Shown here: piece after piece, positions 1-9,289 of the stretch
Numbering within the stretch: position 1 is the stretch's first letter
Layout of the letters: the number at the start of each line of letters is the position of its first letter
Assembly: GCF_040049215.1 (NCBI RefSeq)
Contig: NZ_JBDZDN010000001.1
Coordinates: forward strand, 2,294,001 to 2,358,000
Length of the DNA stretch: 64,000 nucleotides
Source: Mesorhizobium_K sp040049215
Lineage (GTDB): Bacteria; Pseudomonadota; Alphaproteobacteria; Rhizobiales; Rhizobiaceae
Direction of reading: 5' to 3'
Notes under the pieces: model-generated
Seen by the model: only the letters and a program-made list of their open reading frames with translations
Database searches by the model: none
What the model was told of the DNA's origin: nothing
Position numbers and translations under genes: made by a program

Positions 1-1670
1 GCGACCTTCAACTCAGCGGCGCGTTCTCCGACCTGTGGCGGGAGGAGGCTGCAACGAGACTTTCCGCGGCGATTGCGGAATTGCTTTCGCGCCCGGACTG
101 CCAGTTCGACGCCAGAACATTTCAGCGCTTGGTGGTTCACCATCGCTGGCTCCATGTCATCTTTAATGCAAGTTCCTTCGGAAGCAGCGATTTCGTCCTG
201 ACGCGGCTCGCTATACAGCCCTCGAACGATTTTATCGCCAAGGCGTCCATGCACGGCCTGTTCAAGATGTGCCTGCTCTACGGCGCTGAATCTTCGATGC
301 CTATGGACTTCAGCGCATTGTTTCGGCGCTCGCCTTGGCTCGCGTGCTCCCTGGCAATTGGCATCCTGTCCAATCGCCTGCTCGCGACACCCGCAGCACA
401 TGTAAAGAGGGAGGTGCTTCTACGCTGGATCACCGAAGCGCTCGACAAGCTGGATAGTCCGACTGGGTTACCCGTCGAAATATTTGTCGATTTGTGGATG
501 CACTGCAGCTACGGCCTGGAACGGGACAAGCACGACCTGAAGCGCCCGCTCAACAGACTTATTCGCCGGCAGATGAAAGAGTCCGGTGTCCCCGAGTTGG
601 AAATCGTGAACGGCGCGTCGCGGCCAACCGTCTTCGTCATGCTCGAGTGGTTCCACAAGCGCCACTCCATCATGCGCACCCATTCGATTTCGATGCGGGC
701 CCTGCGCGAGAATTATCGGCTCGTCGGGTTCGGACCCAAAGGCATGGTCGATGCGGAGGGCAAGGCTGTATTCGACGAGTTCCACGAATACGGACAGTAT
801 TCGACAGACCTCGGTTTCATCAGGCCGATCCTGAAACAGGTCGCCGAACAAAGGCCGGTCGCGGTGTACTATCCTTCGGTCGGGATGGCGCTACACAGTC
901 TCTATCTGGTCAATCTCCGCCTGGCTCCAACGCAGATCATTGCCCTTGGCCATCCTGCAACGACCCACTCCGACAAGATCGACTACGTGCTTGTCGAGGA
1001 AGACTATATTGGAGACGCCTCTCTTTTCAGCGAAAAGGTCGTTCCCGTGCCGAAGAACGCGTTGCCATATTTCCGGCCTTCTGTCCGCCTGCCTGACGCG
1101 GATCCGAAACTGCGCGGAAGCGTCAGGATCGCCGTGCCGGTCGCAGTCATGAAGCTCAATCCCCGTTTTCTCGAGGCGTGCCGTACGATTCAGAACGCTG
1201 CCCGGAACGAAGTGACGTTCCATTTCATGCTTGGAGGTGCGCCCGACCTGGTTCATTCTCACGCCAAAAAAGCCATAGGCCTGCAAGTTCCGGGAGCGGT
1301 CGTGCACAGAACCTCTGAATATCCACGCTACATGGCCAACATTGCCGCATGCGATATGTTCGCCAACCCATTTCCTTTCGGTAACACAAATGGAATCGTG
1401 GATACCGTATTTTGTGGGTTGCCTGGAATTTGCCTGACTGGCGACGAGGTACACTCCCACATTGACGAAGGAATGTTCCGTCGGATGGGCTTTCCCGACT
1501 GGACCATCGCGTCGACAGTCGAGGAATACATCGGTGCCGCACTGCGGCTGATCGACGAATCAGAACTCCGGCGAGAGTGGTCGGATCGCATCAGGCGAGA
1601 GCGGCCGGACGAGATACTCTACAAAGGCAATCCGTCGGCGTTCTCTGACGTATTCAAGACCCTCGTGTAG
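1..1670 (+). CDS. HMW1C-like cytoplasmic N-glycosyltransferase (GT41), 5' partial
   Basis: The reading frame is open from base 3 to the stop at 1668-1670, with no stop codon before the window edge, so the N-terminus lies outside the window; the TTG at 81 is only an internal codon. The C-terminal half matches the HMW1C/NGT family, which transfers hexoses from UDP-sugars to asparagine of adhesins in the cytoplasm before export. Hallmarks seen: GHPATTHSDKID (948-983), MKLNP with the lysine equivalent to the nucleotide-binding lysine of the Actinobacillus enzyme (about 1149-1163), NPFPFGNTNGIVD (1365-1403), and the EVHSHIDEG stretch after it. About 555 residues are visible; the family is usually about 620. 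The TPR-glycosyltransferase gene follows 24 bases downstream, probably co-transcribed. The family call is firm; the acceptor protein is unknown. Confidence 0.85.
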   Translation, partial: DLQLSGAFSDLWREEAATRLSAAIAELLSRPDCQFDARTFQRLVVHHRWLHVIFNASSFGSSDFVLTRLAIQPSNDFIAKASMHGLFKMCLLYGAESSMPMDFSALFRRSPWLACSLAIGILSNRLLATPAAHVKREVLLRWITEALDKLDSPTGLPVEIFVDLWMHCSYGLERDKHDLKRPLNRLIRRQMKESGVPELEIVNGASRPTVFVMLEWFHKRHSIMRTHSISMRALRENYRLVGFGPKGMVDAEGKAVFDEFHEYGQYSTDLGFIRPILKQVAEQRPVAVYYPSVGMALHSLYLVNLRLAPTQIIALGHPATTHSDKIDYVLVEEDYIGDASLFSEKVVPVPKNALPYFRPSVRLPDADPKLRGSVRIAVPVAVMKLNPRFLEACRTIQNAARNEVTFHFMLGGAPDLVHSHAKKAIGLQVPGAVVHRTSEYPRYMANIAACDMFANPFPFGNTNGIVDTVFCGLPGICLTGDEVHSHIDEGMFRRMGFPDWTIASTVEEYIGAALRLIDESELRREWSDRIRRERPDEILYKGNPSAFSDVFKTLV

Positions 1671-1694
1671 CGATCAGTTACGACGACACAACAA

Positions 1695-3794
1695 ATGACA
1701 AATCCAAAGCTCGATGCGAAGTCAGCCACCCAGAAGTTCGGGGACAGGAGCACCGCGGCGGCGCTCGAAATCATCGATCTGATTGCGCGGGAGCGCTTTG
1801 ACGACGCCGCAAGAATGTTCCAGGAGTCAGGGCTCCTTTCGTCGCTTTCGGATGCCAAGTCGGGCGGTGCAGCCGCCAGATCGATGCGGATTTCGCCAAA
1901 CCAAATCTTGCTGTTGCAGGCCCTCGCCAGATATCGCTCGACCCAAGTCGGGGCGCCCGACCGTCTGCTAGCGACGGCTGAGCTGGAACTCCAGTCCGCT
2001 CGACCTGCCAAAGCGATTGACGCGTTGCGTGCCTTCCTCACGCTCGCACCGGGACACGTTGGGGGTTGGCTGAAGCTGGCCAGGTCGCTAAGGTCCGTCG
2101 GACGGACAAACGATGCAGTCGCCGCCCTGGAAAAAGCTTCCGCACTCGCCCCGACCATCGGCAAAGTGCATACGGAAGTCGGCCAGATCTATCTCGACCT
2201 GAATGAAACCGAACGGGCGATCCGGTCCTTTCGAACGGCCATCTCTTTTGACAAAAGGGATTTTGCAGCGCTTTTCAGCTTGGCGAATTGCCAGAAATCG
2301 CTCGGCAGACCTCAGGATTCAATCGCCACCTTCTCGCTCGCCCTCGAAGTCAATCCCACTCACGTTGAAGCGCTGAACAACCGGGGCGCAGCGCTACAGG
2401 TTGTCGATCGCGACGCCGAAGCGTTGCGTGATTTCGATGCCGCAATACGGTTGGATCGCAGGCATCTTTTTGCATGGATCAACAAGGGCGTCTCCCACTA
2501 CAAACTCGCGCAGTTGGAGCAGAGCCTGGCCGCCTTTGAAACTGCGTTTGCGCTCAACCCTGCGATGTCCGAGATATTCCACAACTACGGACTGACGCTT
2601 ATGAAACTTGAGCGTCACCAAGATGCTATCCCGTACTTTGAAACAGCGACACTACTTGCGCCAGAGAAGCAACAGGGGTTGCTTTCGAAAGGCAATGCGT
2701 TGCACGCGTTGCGCCGCTATTCCGAAGCCGTTGCAGTGTTCCGGCAGTCTATCGAGCGACATCCAAGCTCTACCGATGCTTACGTGAACATGGCCGGCTC
2801 CCTCCAGGAACTCGCCAGACATAGTGAGGCAATCGAAATTCTGGAAGAATCGCTAACGGTACGGCCCGGCTATTCGGAAGCGCTCTGGAACAAGGCCAAC
2901 TCGATGCTTGCATTTGGCCCGTCTGAGGCGGCTTGGACCGCTTATGAGCATCGCCTTCATATATCTGTGGGCAAGCAACTTAGCGACTATGGCCTCCCGT
3001 TGCTGGGTAGTGAGCGTCCCCAGGGAAAGAGGCTGCTCGTTCAATGGGAACAGCGCTTTGGTGACGTGATCCAAATGTTGCGCTATGTGGACGGTTTGGC
3101 CCCGCTCTGCGACACCTATTGGCAAGTCGCTGAACCGCTGATCGAACTGGTCGAGGCCAGCTTTCCCGGTATCAAGATGTGCGGAGTTGGAGAGTGTCCG
3201 CCTGGCACCGATGCCCGCACTCCATACACAAGCTTGCCACTGACGATGCGAACCTATTCCAATGCTTCCATTCCGAACAAAGTCCCTTACCTGAGGCCTT
3301 CAAAGTCGGCGATTGCTAGGTGGAAGGGACGGTCGGAGCTACGCAAAAGGCGCGTGGGCATAACTTGGCGAGGCAACCCCAACCCACCGGGGCGCTCGGT
3401 GCCAATCGAAGACATCATTCCCCTCCTAGAACAGTTCGGCGATCAAATCTTATCGCTTCAAATGGATGTGACGACAGATGAAGCCCGGACGCTCGAGCGT
3501 TTCGCCGTCCCCGACATCGGTCGAGAACTCAAGACCTTTGATGAAAGTGCAGGCCTTCTCACTCACCTGGATTTGATTGTCTCGATCGATACGGCGGTTG
3601 CCCACCTTTCTGGCGCACTTGGCATCAAGACCTGGATATTGCTCAAATTTGGGTCTGACTGGCGCTGGCTGCTGGAGAGGAGCGATAGTCCCTGGTATCC
3701 GTCGGCTACGCTTTACAGGCAAAAAGCCGTCGGGGAATGGCAGGACGTTGTGGCGAGGGTTTCCAGCGATCTTGGTTCCCTACTCGATCGTTGA
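1695..3794 (+). CDS. TPR-containing glycosyltransferase family protein
   Basis: A 699-residue protein. Residues from about 90 to 400 are consecutive 34-residue tetratricopeptide repeats, with recurring patterns such as A-x-NNRG-x-AL and the pairing W/Y-N-x-G. The last 280 residues form a GT-B-like domain related to GT9/GT41: QRFGDVIQMLRYV, VGITWRGNPNPPGRSVPI, LSLQ, then DLIVSIDTAVAHLSGALG and WRWLLERSDSPWYPS. Such proteins are annotated as tetratricopeptide repeat-containing glycosyltransferase family proteins; the donor and acceptor are not known. ATG at 1695 is the first start after the HMW1C-like gene, with which it probably forms an operon. A clear paralogue lies at 10219-12171. It has no signal peptide, so it should act in the cytoplasm. 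Confidence 0.8.
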   Translation: MTNPKLDAKSATQKFGDRSTAAALEIIDLIARERFDDAARMFQESGLLSSLSDAKSGGAAARSMRISPNQILLLQALARYRSTQVGAPDRLLATAELELQSARPAKAIDALRAFLTLAPGHVGGWLKLARSLRSVGRTNDAVAALEKASALAPTIGKVHTEVGQIYLDLNETERAIRSFRTAISFDKRDFAALFSLANCQKSLGRPQDSIATFSLALEVNPTHVEALNNRGAALQVVDRDAEALRDFDAAIRLDRRHLFAWINKGVSHYKLAQLEQSLAAFETAFALNPAMSEIFHNYGLTLMKLERHQDAIPYFETATLLAPEKQQGLLSKGNALHALRRYSEAVAVFRQSIERHPSSTDAYVNMAGSLQELARHSEAIEILEESLTVRPGYSEALWNKANSMLAFGPSEAAWTAYEHRLHISVGKQLSDYGLPLLGSERPQGKRLLVQWEQRFGDVIQMLRYVDGLAPLCDTYWQVAEPLIELVEASFPGIKMCGVGECPPGTDARTPYTSLPLTMRTYSNASIPNKVPYLRPSKSAIARWKGRSELRKRRVGITWRGNPNPPGRSVPIEDIIPLLEQFGDQILSLQMDVTTDEARTLERFAVPDIGRELKTFDESAGLLTHLDLIVSIDTAVAHLSGALGIKTWILLKFGSDWRWLLERSDSPWYPSATLYRQKAVGEWQDVVARVSSDLGSLLDR

Positions 3795-3847
3795 GCCAAC
3801 ACCGCCGGCCAGCGCGCCACTGAGGCCGATCTCATTCACCAGCTTCA

Positions 3848-6163
3848 TCAAGTGGGAAAAATCAGCGGGACGAATCGCTCATCTGCGGCAAGGAACCTTC
3901 GCTTCATTCGGTGGCCAAACAATTTGATACGCCCGATCTGCGGCAATGTCAGTCTGACGCCGGACCAGACACGATGCCAAGTCTCATCGAGATGATGTGG
4001 ACCGTTGCGCTCAGCCAGTTCGTCCAAATACCGCTTTATTGCGTTTACCGCCCAAGCCGAGTGACCAGCCGTAACATTGTCCGCTGCGTTGTGGACGTCC
4101 ACGAACAATGTCGGGTACCGAAACTTCCGCAACGTGTCGCGAGCTTCCATGTAAGGCGCTCCCACGCCTGCCAGTTCGACGGCAAGGTTCAGGCCAAGAA
4201 TCTCTGGCATGAAATGCCGCGGAAAGCATGAAATTGCGAGCCAGAGCGCAGGCACTTCGAACGACTCCGCATCGAGTCTATCCCACTCAATGAATTCCCG
4301 TGATGCAATCGACGGCGCGCTTATGCCCATCGCATGGAGAAGGTCGCGATAAATATTGGCGTGGTGTTCGAGTGCGTTCCCTTCGCCGATCTCCTCCACA
4401 AAAACATGGAAGAGCATCCGTCCCACGGTCGTGTGGATGATGGCGGGCGAGGCCATGCCTTGTAGCCAACCGCCGTCAATCAGAATGAGCGGAGCCAGTT
4501 GAACGGTTGCTTCGATGAAGGCATCCTTCGGGACCTCCGGACGCTCGGAAGGCTGACGATAGGAATCGACTTGGCTGCGGTGCTTTTCCTCCACCCAGCG
4601 ATCGAGCGCGGCAGGGTCGTAGCGGCGCGACGGAATAGGGCGTTCGCCCTTCCAGATGGAAGCCATGGAGCGCTCGAGGCGATCGCGCGCAAACTGTTCG
4701 GCTACAGGCAGTATTTCCGGGTAGAACTCGACGTTCACCAGGTGATGGTAGAGTTCCCGTACGCTGCAATTCCCGAAAATTGCCTTGCTGCGCTGGCGAA
4801 TATCGTTCGCCTGCCAAACGCGGCCTTCGACAGTCTTGGTTGCGCGAACCTCAGGTTTCATCTCCGGCTCTGAACCCGCGAGTTCGGCCTTGACGCCGCC
4901 GGCAGGCATATTCCGCCCCTCCCGCGGGGGGAGGCTGTTGATCCATTCCCGTATCGTCTGCTGTTCTAGTGGATTGAACACTCCCAACATCGGTCCGCCA
5001 AATCCCAACAAGCGATTGAGCAGCGGACTTTTGTCAGGCTGGCCTGGCCTCACCCATGGCGAATTGGCAAGCGCGTTTAGAAGTTTGGGCCCATCAAATT
5101 TTTCCGTGTTGAGGAAATCGTCAATCAGCCGGTCGCCGAGCGGTCGCTTGCCATGATAGCCCCGCGCGTGAGCCGCCTTTCGCCACATGAGATTGATCAT
5201 CTCCTGGCGTGGGTCCGGCGGGCCCGATGGCGCCGATTGTGTAGTAGCCGAGAACCACTCCTCCCAAAGCCGGAATGCAGTTTCCGCCCCCGCCACCAAT
5301 CTTGCCCAGACCTCGGCCTCCTGGGCTGGCTCCGTTTCCTCCATCAGCGCCTCGGCGGCACCAAAGGCCATATTCACGCCCCGCTGCAGATATTCAGGTT
5401 CGTTGAGGCCTCCGTCCAACTTAGGCAGATCGAACGCATTGCAAAAATCCGAGATCAGTTGCAGCCCAAACGATGGGATTCGCAGGAAATTCCAAGCCAG
5501 ATTAGCCCCGATGATCTCGGGTGCTCGCGTTCTCGCGAATTGCGCAACCGAAAGCATGACAACTGGAAGTTGGAAACATTCGCTGGCGAACTCGCTCCTC
5601 TCGGAGAAGCTGCGAGTAGAGACGTCCTCTATCGTTCCTGCTATGCGGCTGAAGGCGGCTTTGTAATCGTTGACAAAATGTCGTCCTGGGTCGGCTACAA
5701 ACGCACGGACTTGGTGCTGATAGAGCCCAGTGATTATCGCGCCGATTCTGGTGTGGGCGGTCGACACCCTTGCGCCCGTCTGGAGCCAGCACCCGTCCAC
5801 CAAAGCCATGGGCATGTAATGCCGGTAGAAGTGCATGATCTGTCGACGACTTTGGTCGGATGGAAGACCTTCGATGCTGTAGGTAAAGTCCGTCCCGATC
5901 TCAGAAATCGACTTCGCCAAAGCAGTCACCTGCCCTTTCCAATCAACGTGATCGGCCGGCGCTTTATGAATTCCAAGCCGGTCCGCTCGTTGTTCGTCGA
6001 AGTTGCGGCTGACGATGTCGAAGGCCAACGGTAAAATTTCCGGGTGCTCCTCGACATTGACCAGGAGATAATATGCCTTCTGCAAAGTGATTTTTGTCAA
6101 CTTAGGCGCGTTAGCAAGCGCGTCCTGATTAAATGAGTATTTCAAGGCGTCCTGCGCGTTCAT
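3848..6163 (-). CDS. Large protein with two HDO-like (heme-oxygenase-like diiron) modules
   Basis: A 771-residue protein made of two related halves. YYLLVNVEEHPEILPLA (31-47) recurs as YHHLVNVEFYPEILPVA (about 472-488), and LVDGCWLQ (121-128) recurs as LILIDGGWLQ (559-568). The C-terminal half carries what look like the metal ligands of the iron-containing redox enzyme family: EEIGEGNALEHHANIY (E591, H601) and HNAADNVTAGH (H691, D695, H701). The N-terminal copy lacks these: no acid precedes H162, and no H-x3-DN-x4-GH motif is found. A GFGGPMLGVF segment around 387-396 links the halves. HDO enzymes use O2 at a diiron site for varied oxidations; the substrate here is unknown. The gene is convergent with the TPR-glycosyltransferase upstream. 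Confidence 0.65.
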   Translation of the reverse strand: MNAQDALKYSFNQDALANAPKLTKITLQKAYYLLVNVEEHPEILPLAFDIVSRNFDEQRADRLGIHKAPADHVDWKGQVTALAKSISEIGTDFTYSIEGLPSDQSRRQIMHFYRHYMPMALVDGCWLQTGARVSTAHTRIGAIITGLYQHQVRAFVADPGRHFVNDYKAAFSRIAGTIEDVSTRSFSERSEFASECFQLPVVMLSVAQFARTRAPEIIGANLAWNFLRIPSFGLQLISDFCNAFDLPKLDGGLNEPEYLQRGVNMAFGAAEALMEETEPAQEAEVWARLVAGAETAFRLWEEWFSATTQSAPSGPPDPRQEMINLMWRKAAHARGYHGKRPLGDRLIDDFLNTEKFDGPKLLNALANSPWVRPGQPDKSPLLNRLLGFGGPMLGVFNPLEQQTIREWINSLPPREGRNMPAGGVKAELAGSEPEMKPEVRATKTVEGRVWQANDIRQRSKAIFGNCSVRELYHHLVNVEFYPEILPVAEQFARDRLERSMASIWKGERPIPSRRYDPAALDRWVEEKHRSQVDSYRQPSERPEVPKDAFIEATVQLAPLILIDGGWLQGMASPAIIHTTVGRMLFHVFVEEIGEGNALEHHANIYRDLLHAMGISAPSIASREFIEWDRLDAESFEVPALWLAISCFPRHFMPEILGLNLAVELAGVGAPYMEARDTLRKFRYPTLFVDVHNAADNVTAGHSAWAVNAIKRYLDELAERNGPHHLDETWHRVWSGVRLTLPQIGRIKLFGHRMKRRFLAADERFVPLIFPT

Positions 6164-6382
6164 TCGAAACTCCGATTGATCGGGTCGGCTTGCGAATGCA
6201 CCGCGCGCCCTTTAACAGCACACGGGCATTTTCCTGCAATCCATATTCTCCCAGTTGCACAATGGCTGCAATTGTCATGGTAACGGCTGCAAGCGCATGC
6301 GGAATCGTGCGCGGCTCCCGATCGCATTGGATCCGACCGTGTTCGTCGCAGCGCTGGACATAAGTTCACGGTCTGGATTTGG

Positions 6383-7513
6383 CTAATTTGGCGGCGCCTG
6401 AGTCAGCGGGTCTTTGATGAGGTTGAACATGTACTCGGCAATGATCTTGTTGCCGGCTGAGTTGAGATGAACCCCATCCGGTTGATAGACGACCTCCGTG
6501 GCCCCCTCCAGGGCCTGGGTAGCATCATGGATATAATCGCGCGTATTCGTCAGGAAGAGTATCTCATTGTACAACTCGGTGACGCCAGAAATGAATTCGA
6601 GCCCGACAGATTGAGGATTGGGGCTGGCGTGCTTGCTCTGATAAAATGAGAAGGGCTGGATAACCGCGTAGAACTGTCCGCCCTGCGAGATTGTGGCTGC
6701 CTGCATGATTTCCATGTTCTTCTTGAACGTTTGGGCGCGCGTCCGTTTCGATCCTACCCCGAGCGAGTAGTCGATGGACCCCTTCATCGGGAGATACTGC
6801 CTGGCAAGAGTCATTGCGCTTGGCAGTATCCGAGGGATGTCCTGACCCGTTGCGACCTTTAGAATACTTTCCTGGTATGGGTGAACCATCAGGTGATTTG
6901 AAACGCTGTATCTCCAGCCGTCATTTACGCCACCGTATTCGATGACGATGTCGGGTTGGAACTCGAACCCATCTCGGATCAGCTTGAACAGATCCTGGCT
7001 GGTCGTGTAGCCGCCGATCCCCCCGTTGATCACGGTCGCTTGAATATTGTGTTCGTCGAGTATCTTCGCGAGTTGTTCGGGCCAACTGCCCGGGAATTTG
7101 ACCCCGTCGGTGGTGGACCCGCCCAAGGCCAGTATGATCGGCTTCCTCAAACCGCGTTGCGCAGGGGACTCCAGCAAAAAGCCATCGATCCACCTATTGG
7201 TCTTTTGCACCTCCAGGAGTTTTTCTGAATTCTTGCCATACGTGAAAGCCAAATGTGGGTCTAACGTCCGATACGCCTCGCGGAACTGGTCACGTCCGAG
7301 AACGGTTTCGTCCTCACTTCTCAAAAACAGCGCAGATTGAATACCCTGGGATTTCAGTAGGAAGTAGGAGCCGACTTCCAAGACCGCGACCAGCGCCACC
7401 ACGCTGACAAATACGCTGATGATCCAATAGACAAACTTGCGGGTTGAACTCAGTTGCCCAGGGGTTGCCGGTTCGGATTGTTTTGGCGATGGGCGAAATG
7501 AAGCAGAAGTCAT
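6383..7513 (-). CDS. Membrane-anchored SGNH/GDSL-family hydrolase
   Basis: A 376-residue protein with one N-terminal membrane segment (about residues 27-55, ending VLEVGSYFLL) followed by an SGNH hydrolase domain. Block I is LALGGSTTDG (nucleophile Ser), block II includes INGGIGGYTT, block III is EYGGVNDGW, and block V is QPDGVHLNSAG with the catalytic Asp and His. This architecture suits an esterase or O-acetylesterase acting on envelope glycans on the periplasmic face; the substrate is not identifiable. ATG at 7511-7513. It is divergent from hldE, with 276 bases between them that should hold both promoters. Confidence 0.8.
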   Translation of the reverse strand: MTSASFRPSPKQSEPATPGQLSSTRKFVYWIISVFVSVVALVAVLEVGSYFLLKSQGIQSALFLRSEDETVLGRDQFREAYRTLDPHLAFTYGKNSEKLLEVQKTNRWIDGFLLESPAQRGLRKPIILALGGSTTDGVKFPGSWPEQLAKILDEHNIQATVINGGIGGYTTSQDLFKLIRDGFEFQPDIVIEYGGVNDGWRYSVSNHLMVHPYQESILKVATGQDIPRILPSAMTLARQYLPMKGSIDYSLGVGSKRTRAQTFKKNMEIMQAATISQGGQFYAVIQPFSFYQSKHASPNPQSVGLEFISGVTELYNEILFLTNTRDYIHDATQALEGATEVVYQPDGVHLNSAGNKIIAEYMFNLIKDPLTQAPPN

Positions 7514-7789
7514 CTCAAGCTATCCGGAGCAGGTTTCGATCTGAGAAGGGAGCGGGGCAGCCCCCTCATCGCTTGCGTACGCATGGGTGTCAGTCAAGCT
7601 GACGACGATGCGATACTAGCAAGAATGGACACATGGAAGTGAGGAGCATGCGGAATTTTGCGGCTATTCGCGCGATACGGCATAGGTTTGATGCGCTCAG
7701 CGGTTTATGGGCATCGGAAAGGTTGATATAAACGTGGGGCAGGGGCGGTGCAGTCCGAAATAAATCAGCATCGGTGGGTGATTTCCTAA

Positions 7790-9289
7790 GTGCTTCACAG
7801 ATACTCAGAAAACCGGGATGTTCGGGAGATCGTCGAGACGGTCAAAGCCGCGATCGGCAGATATCGGCCCCGAATTGTCGTACATGGCGATATCATGTTG
7901 GACGAGTACCTGACGGGACAGGTGGAGCGTATATCGCCGGAAGCGCCGATACCGATCGTTGCGGGCACTTCCTATTTGTTTCGACTTGGCGGAGCGGCCA
8001 ATGTTGCGGCAAATTTGGCCAGCCTGGGGGCTCAGGTCGAACTGGCCGGCATTGTCGGCGATGACGAAGCGGCGGACCGCCTCGAACAACTCCTTGAGGA
8101 GAGTTCGGTAGGCGCCCGAAACCTGATACGGGTGCCAGGACGGCAAACGACGAGAAAGCTGAGAGTGGTTGCCGGCGGTCAGCAGATTGTTCGGATCGAT
8201 TTCGAGGATACGCATCCGCTTGCCGCAGAGATCGTCTCTCGGCAAATGGAATCCTCCAGCCTGCTAGTTGAAGGTGGGGATGCGCTCGTCATATCGGACT
8301 ACAACAAGGGCGCATGCGGTGAGGCGCTTTTGTCTGAGCTTATTAGGTCCGCACGCGCCAAGGGGATTCCCATTCTCACCGACCCAAAGGGGCGAAGCTA
8401 CCGCAAATATGCCGGGTCAACGGTCATCACTCCAAATCGCAAGGAGGCAGGCGAGGTACTGGGCGTTCATCTCGCGGATACGGGGGACCTTGCCAAGGCG
8501 GCTTTAGAGTTTCGTCGTTCGTTGGCGGTGGAGGCGTGCGTCATCACGCTGGGCGCCGATGGAATGTTTCTGTCCGATAAAGATGACGACAGAGAGATCC
8601 CTGCCTTCTCGCAGGATGTTGCCGATGTGACCGGTGCCGGCGATTGCGCCATAGCCGCGATGGCGTTGGCCCTCGCTTGCGGACTCCCACACACTTCCTC
8701 ATGCGTGTTTGCCAATGCGGTGGCATCGATCTCCGTAACCAGGATCGGAAGCGTTGCTGTAAAGCTTGAGGAGGTCGTCAGCAAATACGCCAGCTCATCG
8801 AGTCATCGATATGCGTCGAAACTTATTCCGAGAGAATTCCTTGAGAGTAAGATTAGGGAAATGAGGCAAGCCGGCGAGACCGTTGTGTTTACGAATGGGT
8901 GCTTCGACGTATTCCACGCCGGCCATGTGTACAACTTACACCAATGTGCCCAATTAGGATCGGTTGTTGTCGTCGGACTGAACGGCGACAAGTCCGTCCG
9001 TGCGCTCAAGGGGCCGGGGCGCCCAATTAACTCTGTCGCGGATAGGGCGGAGGTTCTGATGGCTCTCGATGTGGTCGACGCTGTTGTGATTTTCGACGAA
9101 GAGAGACCGGAAGAGTTGATCAGAATTGTCCGCCCGGACGTGCTGGCCAAGGGCGCCGACTATCTGGATAAGGAAGTTGTTGGTCGCGAATTCGTGGAAA
9201 GTTACGGCGGGAGGGTCGAACTCATTGCGCTAAAGGAAGACGTTTCCACGACGGCCATTCTCGACAAACTTAAGAGGAACGGGGTGTGA
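7790..9289 (+). CDS. hldE: Bifunctional heptose-7-phosphate kinase / heptose-1-phosphate adenylyltransferase
   Basis: A 499-residue fusion. Residues 1 to about 330 are a PfkB/RfaE-type sugar kinase (HGDIMLDEYLTGQVERISPEAPIP, LGGAANVAANLASLG, and DVTGAGDC with the catalytic Asp). Residues from about 355 are a nucleotidyltransferase (FTNGCFDVFHAGHV, GLNGDKSVRALKG). HldE phosphorylates D-glycero-D-manno-heptose 7-phosphate and, after GmhB dephosphorylation, adenylylates heptose 1-phosphate. The GTG at 7790 follows an in-frame TAA at 7787, so it is the earliest possible start; no good Shine-Dalgarno is visible. The stop overlaps the hldD start by four bases. gmhA and gmhB are not in the window. 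Confidence 0.92.
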   Translation: MLHRYSENRDVREIVETVKAAIGRYRPRIVVHGDIMLDEYLTGQVERISPEAPIPIVAGTSYLFRLGGAANVAANLASLGAQVELAGIVGDDEAADRLEQLLEESSVGARNLIRVPGRQTTRKLRVVAGGQQIVRIDFEDTHPLAAEIVSRQMESSSLLVEGGDALVISDYNKGACGEALLSELIRSARAKGIPILTDPKGRSYRKYAGSTVITPNRKEAGEVLGVHLADTGDLAKAALEFRRSLAVEACVITLGADGMFLSDKDDDREIPAFSQDVADVTGAGDCAIAAMALALACGLPHTSSCVFANAVASISVTRIGSVAVKLEEVVSKYASSSSHRYASKLIPREFLESKIREMRQAGETVVFTNGCFDVFHAGHVYNLHQCAQLGSVVVVGLNGDKSVRALKGPGRPINSVADRAEVLMALDVVDAVVIFDEERPEELIRIVRPDVLAKGADYLDKEVVGREFVESYGGRVELIALKEDVSTTAILDKLKRNGV

